DNA of 64,000 bases from JAAURB01 sp049649525 (GCA_049649525.1 JBARZE010000064.1:1-64000), one strand, 5' to 3'; positions 53,366 to 62,125 are shown, counted from the stretch's first letter. Translations and numbers: made by a program. Notes: a model not told the origin generated them from the sequence alone.

Positions 53366-54063
53366 CCCGCAACAGTGAACAAATTCAGGCTATTTTTAAC
53401 CGCATTGCCCCAGTATATGACCAGATGAATGATGGGTTGAGTTTGGGGCAACATCGCATCTGGAAGCAAATGACAGTAAGCTGGAGCGGGGCCAGTGGGG
53501 GTCAGACAGGACTTGATCTCTGTTGTGGCAGTGGCGATCTGGCTCAGAAACTGGCTCAGAAAATCGGGCCGTCTGGAAAAGTGTATGGGGTCGATTTTAG
53601 CGCTCAATTGTTGGCAGTGGCAAACTCTCGCTCAACCCCAATTACAATTCCAACAGCTCCGATAAACTGGATCGAAGCGGATGTTTTAGCGTTACCTTTT
53701 CCGGAGAATACTTTTGATTGTGCCACCATGGGCTATGGCTTGCGAAATGTGGTAGATATTTCCCGTAGTTTAGAAGAACTACATCGTGTGCTTAAACCCG
53801 GAGCTAGAGGTGCTATTCTAGATTTTCATCGTCCCTATTTTGAACCGCTACGGCAATTTCAACAGTTATATCTTGACTATTTAGTTGTACCGATGGCGCA
53901 ACAGATGGGCTTAAAACAGGAATATGCTTATATTAACCCCAGTTTAGAACGCTTTCCCAATGGTCAACAACAAGTGGCTCTGGCTGAAGCAGCAGGATTT
54001 ACCACCGCCACCCACTATGCTCTAGCAGGAGGTATGATGGGAGTATTGGTCATTGAGAAATGA
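53362..54063 (+). CDS. menG: Demethylphylloquinone methyltransferase MenG (UbiE family)
   Basis: 233 residues. The family opening IFNRIAPVYDQMNDGLSLGQHRIWK is intact. The SAM-binding motif is LDLCCGSGDLA, with VYGVDFS and IEADVLALPFPENTFDCATMGYGLRNV following, and the family GARGAILDFHRP segment. In cyanobacteria this enzyme performs the last methylation of phylloquinone, the photosystem I quinone. ATGA overlap with the upstream regulator gene suggests a common transcript. The gene's GC and codon use look like its neighbours. Confidence 0.92.
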   Translation: MTRNSEQIQAIFNRIAPVYDQMNDGLSLGQHRIWKQMTVSWSGASGGQTGLDLCCGSGDLAQKLAQKIGPSGKVYGVDFSAQLLAVANSRSTPITIPTAPINWIEADVLALPFPENTFDCATMGYGLRNVVDISRSLEELHRVLKPGARGAILDFHRPYFEPLRQFQQLYLDYLVVPMAQQMGLKQEYAYINPSLERFPNGQQQVALAEAAGFTTATHYALAGGMMGVLVIEK

Positions 54064-54111
54064 TAGATTTCCAACTCACTAGCTCTCAACGCTGCGTTAT
54101 CGCTTTTGACT

Positions 54112-55344
54112 GTGTCTAATTCTTTTCAACTTTGGGTGTACATTGCACCCCCTATCTTAGGTGGAATTATCGGCTACTTCACCAATGATTTAGCCATCAA
54201 AATGTTGTTTCGACCCTACAAAGCCGTTCGGGTCGGGGGACGACAGCTTCCGTTTACTCCCGGTTTAATTCCCCGAAATCAAGAACGACTGGCTAAACGG
54301 GTTTCTGATACGATTATGGGGTCATTACTCACCCCTGAAGAACTGCAAAAATTAGCCCGTCGCTTGCTGCAACTCGAACGAATGCAGGCCGCTATTCAAT
54401 GGTTATTACAACTGGCTCTTGAACAATTAAAAGCCGATCAGGAGCAAAAAACGGCTAAGATTTTATCGGGTATTTTACAAGATTTACTCGGGGAATCTCT
54501 GCCGCGATTTTTACGCATTTGGGCCAGACAAGAAGACTTCCTCGCGCCTCAAATTAATCAGATTTTCGATCAAGTCTTATTAGAATTTCAGCTCACCAAT
54601 AAACAGTCTCGTCAACTCGCAGATTGGTTAATTGATGTCGTCATTCCGCCGGAAGTCCTGCGACAAATTTTAATTGATTTTCTCACAGATCGCAATATTG
54701 CAATTATTGATGAAGGGTTTCGCGAGAAAAGCAGCGGCACTTATTGGGTTGTTGCCAATTTACTGGGGTTACGCAATAGTTTGACTCGTTTGCGAACGTT
54801 TTGTTTAGATGAAAGAGAAGAAACAAATCGCCGTCTGGGTGAACTGATTGTTGCCTTGAGTGTTCGCGATAGAATTCAAGAATGGTTACAAAATTTGTCG
54901 TTACAAAATTTACCTGTTTCCACAGTCCGACAGTTGCGTAAAACCTTACAAGAAATTATTCGTAATTATCTTCAAGATCGCGGCTTAAATTTAATTCAAG
55001 GGATTAGTCAATCGGTTGATTGGGAACAGGTTTCAACGCTAATTTTAAGACGTTTACAGGCTTCAACGGTACTGAATAATTCTCTGGGGTTAATTAGTCA
55101 AGAATTAGCTTTGGTATTAGAACGATATTTAGAAAAAGACTTAGAAAATATTGTCGCACAAGCGATTCCTATTCTTAATATAGATCAAGTGATTATTGAG
55201 CGGGTTCAGTCCACTTCTCCCCAGGAATTAGAAGTTGCAGTTAATGGTATTGTCAAAAGCGAGTTACAAGCCATTGTCAACTTAGGGGGTATTTTGGGCA
55301 TTGTCGTTGGCTCCCTGCAAACCGTGATTTTGTTATTGCGGTAA
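54112..55344 (+). CDS. DUF445 family membrane protein
   Basis: 410 residues from GTG 54112 (MSNSFQLWVYIAPP); a TTG at 54106 is an alternative. It opens with a membrane helix and the family motif GYFTNDLAIKMLFRPYKA, then GRQLPFTPGLIPRNQERLAKRVSDTI. A long helical middle domain follows, and the gene ends with a repeated membrane helix ILGIVVGSLQTVILLL. DUF445 proteins are inner-membrane and of unknown function. It follows menG by about 48 bp on the same strand. Confidence 0.88.
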   Translation: MSNSFQLWVYIAPPILGGIIGYFTNDLAIKMLFRPYKAVRVGGRQLPFTPGLIPRNQERLAKRVSDTIMGSLLTPEELQKLARRLLQLERMQAAIQWLLQLALEQLKADQEQKTAKILSGILQDLLGESLPRFLRIWARQEDFLAPQINQIFDQVLLEFQLTNKQSRQLADWLIDVVIPPEVLRQILIDFLTDRNIAIIDEGFREKSSGTYWVVANLLGLRNSLTRLRTFCLDEREETNRRLGELIVALSVRDRIQEWLQNLSLQNLPVSTVRQLRKTLQEIIRNYLQDRGLNLIQGISQSVDWEQVSTLILRRLQASTVLNNSLGLISQELALVLERYLEKDLENIVAQAIPILNIDQVIIERVQSTSPQELEVAVNGIVKSELQAIVNLGGILGIVVGSLQTVILLLR

Positions 55345-55392
55345 AGGTAGTAAAATATACTGACTTTATTCCATCGTATAACTGATACCGTT

Positions 55393-55662
55393 ATGTCTAA
55401 GCGTAAACTGAGTCCTGAACAATATGCTCGCCTCAAAGCCGAAAGTAAAGCCCCCTACCGAGGACTCAGACAGTTTGTTTATGTTGCCTTTGGTGCATCT
55501 GGCTTTATCGGGGCTTTAGTCTTTTTCTCTAAACTCCTCGCGGGCCAGGAAATCGCCTCAACTTTACCCAACCTCGGTTTGCAAGTGGGGGTTGTGGCCT
55601 TAATGGTGTGGCTATTTCGCCTGGAACAAAAAGCAGGTCGTCGTTCTTCAGGGCCGAAGTAA
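55393..55662 (+). CDS. DUF3493 family small membrane protein
   Basis: The 89-residue protein has a soluble N-terminus with LSPEQYARLKAESKAPYRGLRQFVY and two hydrophobic segments (FGASGFIGALVFFSKLLAG and LGLQVGVVALMVWLFRLEQKAG). The DUF3493 pattern is recognised from memory: AExxAPYRxLRxFxY followed by the membrane helices. The family occurs in oxygenic phototrophs. Function unknown. The gene follows the DUF445 gene by 48 bp. Confidence 0.82.
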   Translation: MSKRKLSPEQYARLKAESKAPYRGLRQFVYVAFGASGFIGALVFFSKLLAGQEIASTLPNLGLQVGVVALMVWLFRLEQKAGRRSSGPK

Positions 55663-55780
55663 CATAACTTTACAAATATCGACAAAGATCTATAACCTGT
55701 AAATAAAAGAAAATAAAGAAAACATTACGAAATACGCGATCCCCGTAAGATTCATGGCAAAATACGTGTATTGGATTAAA
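55663..55780. other. Intergenic region upstream of the hairpin pair
   Basis: AT-rich with no gene. It is the left part of the roughly 730-bp gap between the DUF3493 and gamma-glutamylcyclotransferase genes. Confidence 0.3.
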
Positions 55781-55910
55781 TGAGGTCAGCTTAATAAAGA
55801 CCTTAACCATAAATCGCTTTTAAACCTTGAATTGGGGTCAGCTTTTATAAAGACCCTAAAAATATCAAAATTGCAGAGTGCTCCTGTTCTTATTTTGAGG
55901 CAGGGGCACT
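55781..55910 (+). ncRNA. Tandem hairpin region; possible small RNA or RNA element
   Basis: Two related units lie 52 bp apart: GGTCAGCTTAATAAAGACC (55784) and GGTCAGCTTTTATAAAGACC (55836). In each, a 5-bp stem closes the unit. The first stem is AGGTC/GACCT and the second GGGTC/GACCC, a compensatory change, which supports RNA pairing. A third hairpin follows with a 10-bp stem (AGTGCTCCTG at 55877, CAGGGGCACT at 55901) and TTGTATATTT. Whether it is a small RNA, a terminator cluster or a leader is not known. Confidence 0.5.
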
Positions 55911-56392
55911 TTGTATATTTAAGCACTCAGTACTACTCGAGGGCTGACTTAAGTTGAGCCAAAAATCAATACTTCTCTGTTGATGAAAAGGCGTAATTAG
56001 AGATATAATATTTTTCCAGGTTAATTACTGGATATAAGTAAAAATTACTAAGTAAATCTAATTGATCTAATCTAAAGATATTTGAAGCATTCGTATACTC
56101 AACCTCTTCTAAATCAGTCTTCATCAAGTTATTTAGGCCGCTACAAACTATATCAAGATTAGTTAAAGGAAATTGACTCTAGGGGTTGAGATATCTCTCA
56201 AATTTTCTATTAATTTAATCTAAGTCGGTACTAGACTCGCGATCTGCTAAAAAGGAGTTTGTTATGATAGACATTAAATTATTAAACTGTTGTATGAAAT
56301 ACAGTTCATCATAGCCTGAGTGAATACAATAGAATTAATACTTCAAAATCTTCAACTTAAGAGTTTTAAGATAAAGTCAGGAGGAAACTAGA
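55911..56392. other. Intergenic region before the GGCT gene
   Basis: About 480 bp without a gene, AT-rich. It presumably holds the promoter of the downstream gamma-glutamylcyclotransferase gene, plus the strong ribosome-binding site at 56380-56385. Confidence 0.35.
56380..56385 (+). promoter_or_regulatory. Perfect Shine-Dalgarno AGGAGG deciding a TTG start
   Basis: AGGAGG lies 7 bp before the TTG at 56393 and fits the anti-SD completely. It supports the TTG rather than any internal ATG as the start of the next gene. Confidence 0.7.
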
Positions 56393-56968
56393 TTGAGTTT
56401 AAAGCAATTCAATAGTGAAGAAACATTTTATTACTTTGCTTACGGATCTTGTATGTGTCCAGTTGACTTGCAACGAACCATGGGAGAACCGACTTATGAT
56501 TATGTTGTTGGGGCAGCTATTTTAAAAGGATACCGTCTAGGGTTTTATCGTCGCTCTCGCCGTCGTAATTGCGGGGCGCTCGATGTGGTTAAAGATGCTC
56601 AGGGAATGGTGGAAGGGGTTCTCTATCAGCTTCCCATCCGATTTTTAGATCTTTTAGATCAACGAGAAGAGGTACAGTTTGATACAGTTCGCGGGATTCA
56701 TATCGGCGGATATCAGCCCGAATTAGTCGAGATTGATATTAAAGGAACTGTTTATAAAAATGTTCGGACTTACACTGTTATCAATAAATTACCTCAAGAA
56801 TTAGCACCGAATGATTGGTATTTTAATGTGGTATTGCGTGGGGCTGTCACTTGTGGTTTAACTCAAGAATATTGTTGGAAATTATTTGAACATATGCAGG
56901 GTTTACAATCTCATAATTATCGTTCTAAAATTTATAAAACAGAGGAATTAAAGTCTTTCATTTCTTAG
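56393..56968 (+). CDS. Gamma-glutamylcyclotransferase-like protein
   Basis: 191 residues, starting at TTG 56393 with an ideal Shine-Dalgarno. The fold motif YFAYGSCMCPVDLQRT near residue 15 is the family signature, with LKGYRLGFYRRSR, VVKDAQGMVEGVLYQLP and LLDQREE following. GGCT-family enzymes release 5-oxoproline from gamma-glutamyl compounds, including glutathione. The catalytic Glu is probably in DQREEV but was not aligned. The downstream gene is a Uma2 protein. Confidence 0.85.
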   Translation: MSLKQFNSEETFYYFAYGSCMCPVDLQRTMGEPTYDYVVGAAILKGYRLGFYRRSRRRNCGALDVVKDAQGMVEGVLYQLPIRFLDLLDQREEVQFDTVRGIHIGGYQPELVEIDIKGTVYKNVRTYTVINKLPQELAPNDWYFNVVLRGAVTCGLTQEYCWKLFEHMQGLQSHNYRSKIYKTEELKSFIS

Positions 56969-57001
56969 TATTTGTATTTCAATAAGTAGGATAAAGCAAT
57001 A

Positions 57002-57625
57002 ATGACGATTGAAATGAAGCTTAATTTTAATGCTATTTCTGGGGTAACAGATGAGCAGTTTTATCAGATTTGTCGGGATAATTTAGATATTAAATTTGAA
57101 CGCAATGCAGAAGGAAAGATTTTAATTATATCACCGACGGGTGGAGAAACAGGAATTATAAATTTCGATATTATTGGTCAGTTTGGTTCTTGGAATAATC
57201 GCTATCGTCTCGGTTATTGTTTTGATTCTTCCACTTGTTTTAAATTCCCTAATGGTGCAAATAGATCTCCGGATGTTTCTTTTATTTTAAAAGAACGTTG
57301 GGAACAGCTTAGTTTAAAAGACAGAGAAAAATTTCCTCCCATTGTGCCAGATTTTGTTTTAGAGTTAATGTCTCCTTCTGATAGCTTGAAAGAAACTCAA
57401 GATAAAATGGCAGAATATTGCGAGAATGGGGTTAAACTGGGTTGGTTAATTGATGAAATCACAGCAGCTCCCGGAGCCTGCATCCGGGAGAACTGTGATC
57501 GGAAAAATCGTCAAGTTGAGATCTATCGTGAAGGTATAGAGAAGAAAGTATTAGAAAATACGCAATCAATTTGCGATCAAAATATATTACCTGAATTTGT
57601 TTTAAATCTTGAGACTATTCTGTAA
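57002..57625 (+). CDS. Uma2 family (PD-(D/E)XK-like) protein with an in-frame insertion
   Basis: 207 residues of the Uma2/DUF820 family, common in cyanobacteria. SPTGGETGIINFDIIGQF, the Asp in RSPDVSFI and VPDFVLELMSPSDSL hold the nuclease-like catalytic residues. The segment WLIDEITAAPGACIRENCDRK is unusual: removing 15 residues gives WLIDRKNRQVEIYR, the normal family sequence. The insertion corresponds to a 42-bp palindrome plus 3 bp (see 57458-57499) and keeps the frame. Activity is therefore uncertain. The stop overlaps the 3' end of the leftward flippase-like gene by about 11 bp. Confidence 0.85.
   Translation: MTIEMKLNFNAISGVTDEQFYQICRDNLDIKFERNAEGKILIISPTGGETGIINFDIIGQFGSWNNRYRLGYCFDSSTCFKFPNGANRSPDVSFILKERWEQLSLKDREKFPPIVPDFVLELMSPSDSLKETQDKMAEYCENGVKLGWLIDEITAAPGACIRENCDRKNRQVEIYREGIEKKVLENTQSICDQNILPEFVLNLETIL
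57458..57499. repeat. 42-bp palindromic element inserted in-frame in a Uma2 gene
   Basis: Arms of 7 bp (ATCACAG / CTGTGAT) and 8 bp (CTCCCGGA / TCCGGGAG) pair around a 7-nt loop, with a 3/2-nt internal loop. TGAT lies at 57451-57454 and at the right end (57496-57499), so removing 45 bp would leave one TGAT and an intact Uma2 sequence. It looks like a mobile palindromic element that tolerates insertion into genes. Confidence 0.75.
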
Positions 57626-58571
57626 TTTTATTCCCTCGAATAGTGGCTAAATATTGACTTAAAAACGGTAGTCCTCCGACAGCCGGGAGAAAATAACGGG
57701 AAGTACAGAGTAAGCCTAATGCGGCTGCGGTGGTTGATGCAAAATAGGGTTGATAAAATAAGACTAACGCGGCATCTCTTGTGCCAACTCCCGCAAAGGT
57801 AAGCGGTAATAACCCGGCTAAAATAGCTAAGGGAGAAAGGGCTAAGTTTGTGAGAAAAGGAACCCAAGCTTTTAATGCTAGAATAAAAAACCAGATTTGT
57901 AGTAGATGAAGAAACCAGATAAAAATAGAAGTTATGCTAATTTTGAATAGTTGCCTTTTATTACTCCAAAAGTAGGTTTGCATTTCTCCCCAAGACTGTT
58001 GTAGTTTAAATAACTTTTCTCTAACTTTTTTAGGGGAAATTTTATGAAATATCTTAAAAAATAAATCGGCAAAAGGACGAGAAGCCAGTATTAAAGTTCC
58101 TAGAATTAAACCGATAACAATACCCGCCGTCATTATCCAGAAGATAAAATCTTTTTGCGGATAAAGTAATAGCCCAAAAGTACACCACAACAATAAAGAT
58201 AAAAGATCGCAAGCTTTTTCAAATACAACTAAAGATAACGCTAGAGATCCACTTAAATGTCCTCTATCTTTCATAAAATAAGCTTTAGCAATATCTCCCA
58301 TCTTAGAAGGTAAAACCATATTTAAAACACTGGCAGCTAGAATTAAACGATTGGCTTCGGGGAAGCTTAAATCAGTTCCTTTGGGGATTAATTGTTGCAG
58401 TCGCCAAGCGGTGAACATTGTAATCGGGAAAACCATTGCTAAACTGATAATCATCCAGTTGCGATCGCAATTTTGCAAGACTTCTACTAATCCTTGAAGA
58501 TCAATTTTTGAGTAAATAATCGATAAAATTAAAACACTCACCCCAATTGAAACAAATCGCTTCATCCTCAA
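57615..58571 (-). CDS. Flippase-like membrane protein (LPG synthase TM family)
   Basis: 318 residues with eight or so hydrophobic segments. Motifs typical of the LPG-synthase TM/UPF0104 family are seen: VLQNCDRNWMIISLAM, AASVLNMVLPSKMGDIAKAYFMKDR, SLVVFEKACDLLSLLLWCTFGLLL and PLTFAGVGTRDAALVLFY. Members resemble lipid flippases and are found with glycan or lipid genes; the lipid is unknown. It is leftward, overlapping the end of the Uma2 gene by 11 bp. Confidence 0.85.
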   Translation of the reverse strand: MRMKRFVSIGVSVLILSIIYSKIDLQGLVEVLQNCDRNWMIISLAMVFPITMFTAWRLQQLIPKGTDLSFPEANRLILAASVLNMVLPSKMGDIAKAYFMKDRGHLSGSLALSLVVFEKACDLLSLLLWCTFGLLLYPQKDFIFWIMTAGIVIGLILGTLILASRPFADLFFKIFHKISPKKVREKLFKLQQSWGEMQTYFWSNKRQLFKISITSIFIWFLHLLQIWFFILALKAWVPFLTNLALSPLAILAGLLPLTFAGVGTRDAALVLFYQPYFASTTAAALGLLCTSRYFLPAVGGLPFLSQYLATIRGNKITE

Positions 58572-58755
58572 TTCTCCATTTTTGGCGTTGGTTGAGTCTG
58601 TGGGAAGACTGCATGATTATTGTACGCCCTCTCTCGGCAATGCCCAAAATTGTTGAAAGGAAGATTGACTTGTTGGATAATTGCTTTTAGGCAGAACAGA
58701 ATATCTGACAAAATTTCATTAAAAAAGTGACCCAAGTTGCTGTAAATTATAAAAT

Positions 58756-59499
58756 ATGGAGGATCAAGATTTAGGTTTAATTAACCCCCAAGACAGCTTT
58801 GAAAGTCCTTTGGATCATTGGCAAGACTCACAAGAGCCCAAACCCGATCCAGAGGAGATGTTAGTGCTGCTAACTTCACCAGAATCTCAACCTCGGATGA
58901 TTGCAGCGCGGGCATTCTGCGAAATTCACGATCGCCGTGCTATTCCTCATTTAATTCAACTGTTGCAAGACGCTTGTCCCCTGGTGCGGGTGAGTGCGGC
59001 TTATGCTTTGGGACGTAATACGAGTCCTGAAGTGGTTGAGCCTTTAATTCAACAGCTTAGCCAAGATTGGAATGGATACGTGCGTAAAGGGGTGGTTTGG
59101 GCGTTGGGTAATTGTGGTGATGCCAGGGCATTAGCATCTTTAGTTAATGCTTTGAAAACGGATATTTCAGCAGTGCGGTTATGGGCAGCGAGTTCCCTGG
59201 GGCAAATGGCAAAAGTGGGCTACGATACGGTGGTGAAGGCTGTGCCTCCTGTGATTGAAGGTTTACGTCAAGATTCTGTGGCAGCAGTGCGGAGTAATTG
59301 TGCTTGGGCGTTGGGTCAATTGTGTCGGGAATTGCCGTCTAATGTGGTGTATGCTGGGGCAATTGATGGGTTAATTGAAGCGTTAGAAGAAGATGAAGAT
59401 ATGGGGGTACGAGAAGATGCTCAATCTTCTTTGTTACGAGTGGGTGACCCTAGAGGATTACAAGTGATTGAAGCATTACAAATGGATGGCTTATTGTAA
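58756..59499 (+). CDS. HEAT-repeat protein
   Basis: 247 residues, ATG 58756. An acidic N-terminus (about 1-35) is followed by HEAT repeats: QPRMIAARAFCEIHDRRAIPHLI, PLVRVSAAYALGRNTSPEVVEPLI, GYVRKGVVWALGNCGDARAL, AVRLWAASSLGQM and AVRSNCAWALGQL. It is likely a protein-interaction solenoid, as in bilin lyases and phycobilisome-related proteins, but this one has no specific assignment. It lies alone, divergent from the flippase-like gene. Confidence 0.8.
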   Translation: MEDQDLGLINPQDSFESPLDHWQDSQEPKPDPEEMLVLLTSPESQPRMIAARAFCEIHDRRAIPHLIQLLQDACPLVRVSAAYALGRNTSPEVVEPLIQQLSQDWNGYVRKGVVWALGNCGDARALASLVNALKTDISAVRLWAASSLGQMAKVGYDTVVKAVPPVIEGLRQDSVAAVRSNCAWALGQLCRELPSNVVYAGAIDGLIEALEEDEDMGVREDAQSSLLRVGDPRGLQVIEALQMDGLL

Positions 59500-59588
59500 G
59501 AAATGCTCGATTATATTTTATCAAATTTAGCATAACTTTGAGCGCCACGCTAACAGTTTTTCTCACTATAAGTGCGTAGCGCCATATA

Positions 59589-60494
59589 TTAATATCCCAA
59601 CTTTCTTAACACCGGTTGAGTCGAAACAACGTGTCGATCTAAACCCAACGCTTTCGGCTCAACACCCAAGGCTAAAGCCACCAATTGCGGTAAATGCAAA
59701 ATGGGTAAACCGAGAGATTTCTCAATCACTTTTTCCACCTCAGGTTGGCGAGAATCCAAATTAAGATGGCACAATGGACAGGGGGTTACAATACAGTCTG
59801 CACCGCCCTCTATGGCTTCCTGAATGTGGTTTCCTGCCATTTTGAAAGACTCATTGGTTGCGTAGCTCGACAATGGCCAGCCACAACATTGAGTGCGTCC
59901 ACGATAGTAAACTGGCGTTGCCCCCACCGCCCGGAAGACATTTTCCATCGACTCGGGTTGATAAGGATCATCATAGGGTAAATGGGTTTGAACTCTCAAC
60001 AAATAACAGCCATAAAACGCCGCACATTTCAGTCCAGACAGTTTGCGAGTCACTCGACGTTCAATTTCCTCAATTCCATAGTCCGCTACCAACGCCCATA
60101 ATAAATGTTTAACCTCTGTTGCCCCTGTATAAGGTGAACAGCTTTCCTGTTGTAGCAACGTATTCACCTGTTCAATATAACCTGGATCGCTTTGTTGAAA
60201 TCCTTTTAGGCGTTCATCGACTCGACCAATTACCCCTTGACAGGTGCTACAGTGAGTCAGTAAGGGTAAATTGAGTTCTTCAGCCAGGGCAATATTACGG
60301 GCATTGACGGTATCTTCGAGGAGTTGAGAATCTTCTTTAAATGTCCCAGACCCACAACAAGAGGCTTTTTTTAACTCTATTAGTTCAATGCCTAAAGTTT
60401 GGGTTAAAAGTTGAGTAGATTGATATAATTCACGACAAGCCCCTTGGGCAACACAACCGGGAAAGTAAGCGTATTTAAGTGAGGCAGCAGCCAT
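59589..60494 (-). CDS. HdrB-like CCG-domain iron-sulfur protein
   Basis: 301 residues with two cysteine-rich CCG domains. The first has FPGCVAQGACREL, KASCCGSGTF and LTHCSTCQGVIG; the second has FYGCYLLR, TQCCGWPLSSYA and VTPCPLCHLNLD. This is the heterodisulfide reductase B / succinate dehydrogenase E type of subunit, which holds an unusual Fe-S cluster. No HdrA or SDH genes are near. A small ferredoxin-like gene lies 109 bp upstream on the same strand, so the two could form a redox unit. Confidence 0.87.
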   Translation of the reverse strand: MAAASLKYAYFPGCVAQGACRELYQSTQLLTQTLGIELIELKKASCCGSGTFKEDSQLLEDTVNARNIALAEELNLPLLTHCSTCQGVIGRVDERLKGFQQSDPGYIEQVNTLLQQESCSPYTGATEVKHLLWALVADYGIEEIERRVTRKLSGLKCAAFYGCYLLRVQTHLPYDDPYQPESMENVFRAVGATPVYYRGRTQCCGWPLSSYATNESFKMAGNHIQEAIEGGADCIVTPCPLCHLNLDSRQPEVEKVIEKSLGLPILHLPQLVALALGVEPKALGLDRHVVSTQPVLRKLGY

Positions 60495-60603
60495 AATCTA
60501 TTGTGTTCTCCTTGGATCATTGACAGACTATTTCTATCATCGCTTGTTTGTTTCAAATTAGCTGTAAAAGAAATTGGAAGAATTAACTACTTTTAGAACT
60601 GTT

Positions 60604-60837
60604 CTAGATCTTCTCAATCTTTTCTATAATAGTGACTGCATCTTCTGGTTCAACCTGATTGTACCACATTTCCTCGGGTAAAATCACCACCATCGGCCCA
60701 TTACCGCAATGTCCTAAACATCCTGTTGCTTTAATCTCTATTTCGGAAGTAGCAACGGCTTGAAATGCTTCAAGGACTTGAGTTGAACCCTGTTTACGAC
60801 AGGTACGGTTTTGACATACAAGAATTTGATGAGGCAT
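60604..60837 (-). CDS. Thioredoxin-like [2Fe-2S] ferredoxin domain protein
   Basis: 77 residues. VCQNRTCRKQGS and ATGCLGHCGNGPMVVI carry the four Cys of a thioredoxin-fold [2Fe-2S] ferredoxin (CxxxxC plus CxxxC). These proteins carry electrons, often as partners of hydrogenases or dehydrogenases. It is upstream of the HdrB-like gene on the same strand, suggesting an electron partner. Start at ATG 60837. Confidence 0.88.
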   Translation of the reverse strand: MPHQILVCQNRTCRKQGSTQVLEAFQAVATSEIEIKATGCLGHCGNGPMVVILPEEMWYNQVEPEDAVTIIEKIEKI

Positions 60838-61214
60838 GAGTAATTCTATAATTCAGTATTCAGTTTAAAGTCGTAGCAATTATATTATTAAATCAAAATC
60901 AGATTATCAACATCTTTATATTTATATAGCATTCTTAAATCCCAGACGAAAACTTTTCTTTAATCAACCACAAAGACACTCATGACACAGAGGGAAGACG
61001 ATAGAGGATTTTTATAAAAATTTGAGAATTGCTATGTTAATGATAATTATAATATCTATTTTAACAATAACCAATTAGGAAAGGTTGACCGTTACATAAT
61101 ATTGAATTTATCTCATATAATGCTGAGTTGATATTAATATGTTTGTTGATTATAAAAGATAACACTAATATTTTTTTAAAATTAACTCACTTTTTTAGAT
61201 TAATTAAATTATAA
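60838..61214. other. AT-rich intergenic region
   Basis: No gene recognised. It contains a short CCACAAAGACACTC stretch that resembles dispersed cyanobacterial repeats. It lies between the leftward ferredoxin gene and the pseudogene. Confidence 0.3.
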
Positions 61215-62125
61215 AATTTATTATTCCTAAAATTTACTTCGCTTTCCAGAAAATATTGGGCTAATACCAAAGTAAGGATATTCTGATTTATTTTATGAAT
61301 GCTATGATTTATTCGGGAGATTCTGTGATTCAAGATTTATAAATTATTGCTCTTTATAATGCAGGAGATGCAATAGAGTGAAAAGATACTTATTTAGATA
61401 TTAAAGCGATACTCGCAGATCAAACAACTGTAATTATTGAAATGAAACTCTGGAATGTAGAGGCTTTTCAATAATCACATTGTTTACAATTTATACAAAA
61501 TATACGGAAATCAACTCTAAACAAAGTAAGGATATTTCGATTTAAATCCAGTTATTGCTTTAACCATTACTGACTTTAGTTTATTTCCATCAATTGAAAA
61601 AGTGATTACCTGTTTTTACTTTCAGGAAGCAGTCGAATATTTTGCTTATCAAGAAAGTGAGTTGAAAATGATATTTGTAGAACTCCCGAAATTTAAAAAG
61701 CAATTATAAGACTTATAAACTGTGGTGTATTAGTGCATCTATTTTCTTGAAAATGCTCCTATTTCAGAATTAATTCTTGATAAAATAAGGGAAAAAAACC
61801 GTAGTAACAAGCTTTAGTTATTGCTAATTAAGAGAATTACAGTATAGAATAATTAGCCATATTTCTGAAACAGTAAATTTTATTATGAAATAGACGAGGG
61901 GCATTGAATTTAGCAAAAATAGAAAGTACAGAACAGGGTAAAATAGAAGGATAAAGAAGTTTACTATTAAGATAGTTACAACGACGTTTTGGAGAACTAA
62001 CAGATGATACAATCAAATTAATTTAAGCCTTAAATGCTCAAAATATAGAACGTTTAGCCGCATCTATCTTTGAATTTAATACTTGTGATGATTGACTAAA
62101 TTGGTGGCAAGATCACTTAAATTAG
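61215..62125 (+). pseudogene. Decayed Rpn/PD-(D/E)XK transposase-family gene
   Basis: Family sequence can be read across about 900 bp through several stops and frame changes. In order, the pieces are FAFQKILG, KDILIYFMNAMIYSGDSVIQ, KDTYLDIKAILADQTTVIIEMK, DLNPVIALTITDFSLFPS, QEAVEYFAYQESELKMIFVE, IYFLENAPISELILDKIREK and LQRRFGELTDDTIKLI ending in NWWQDHLN. At least six stop codons interrupt them. The LDIKA ... VIIEMK pair is the catalytic D-ExK core of Rpn-like nucleases. The gene's last bases overlap the 3' end of the leftward LpxB-related gene. Confidence 0.85.

Noticed and set aside
61824..62012. Minus-strand hydrophobic ORF within the Rpn pseudogene
   Set aside because: The plus-strand reading is a clear family remnant; this ORF is its AT-rich antisense.
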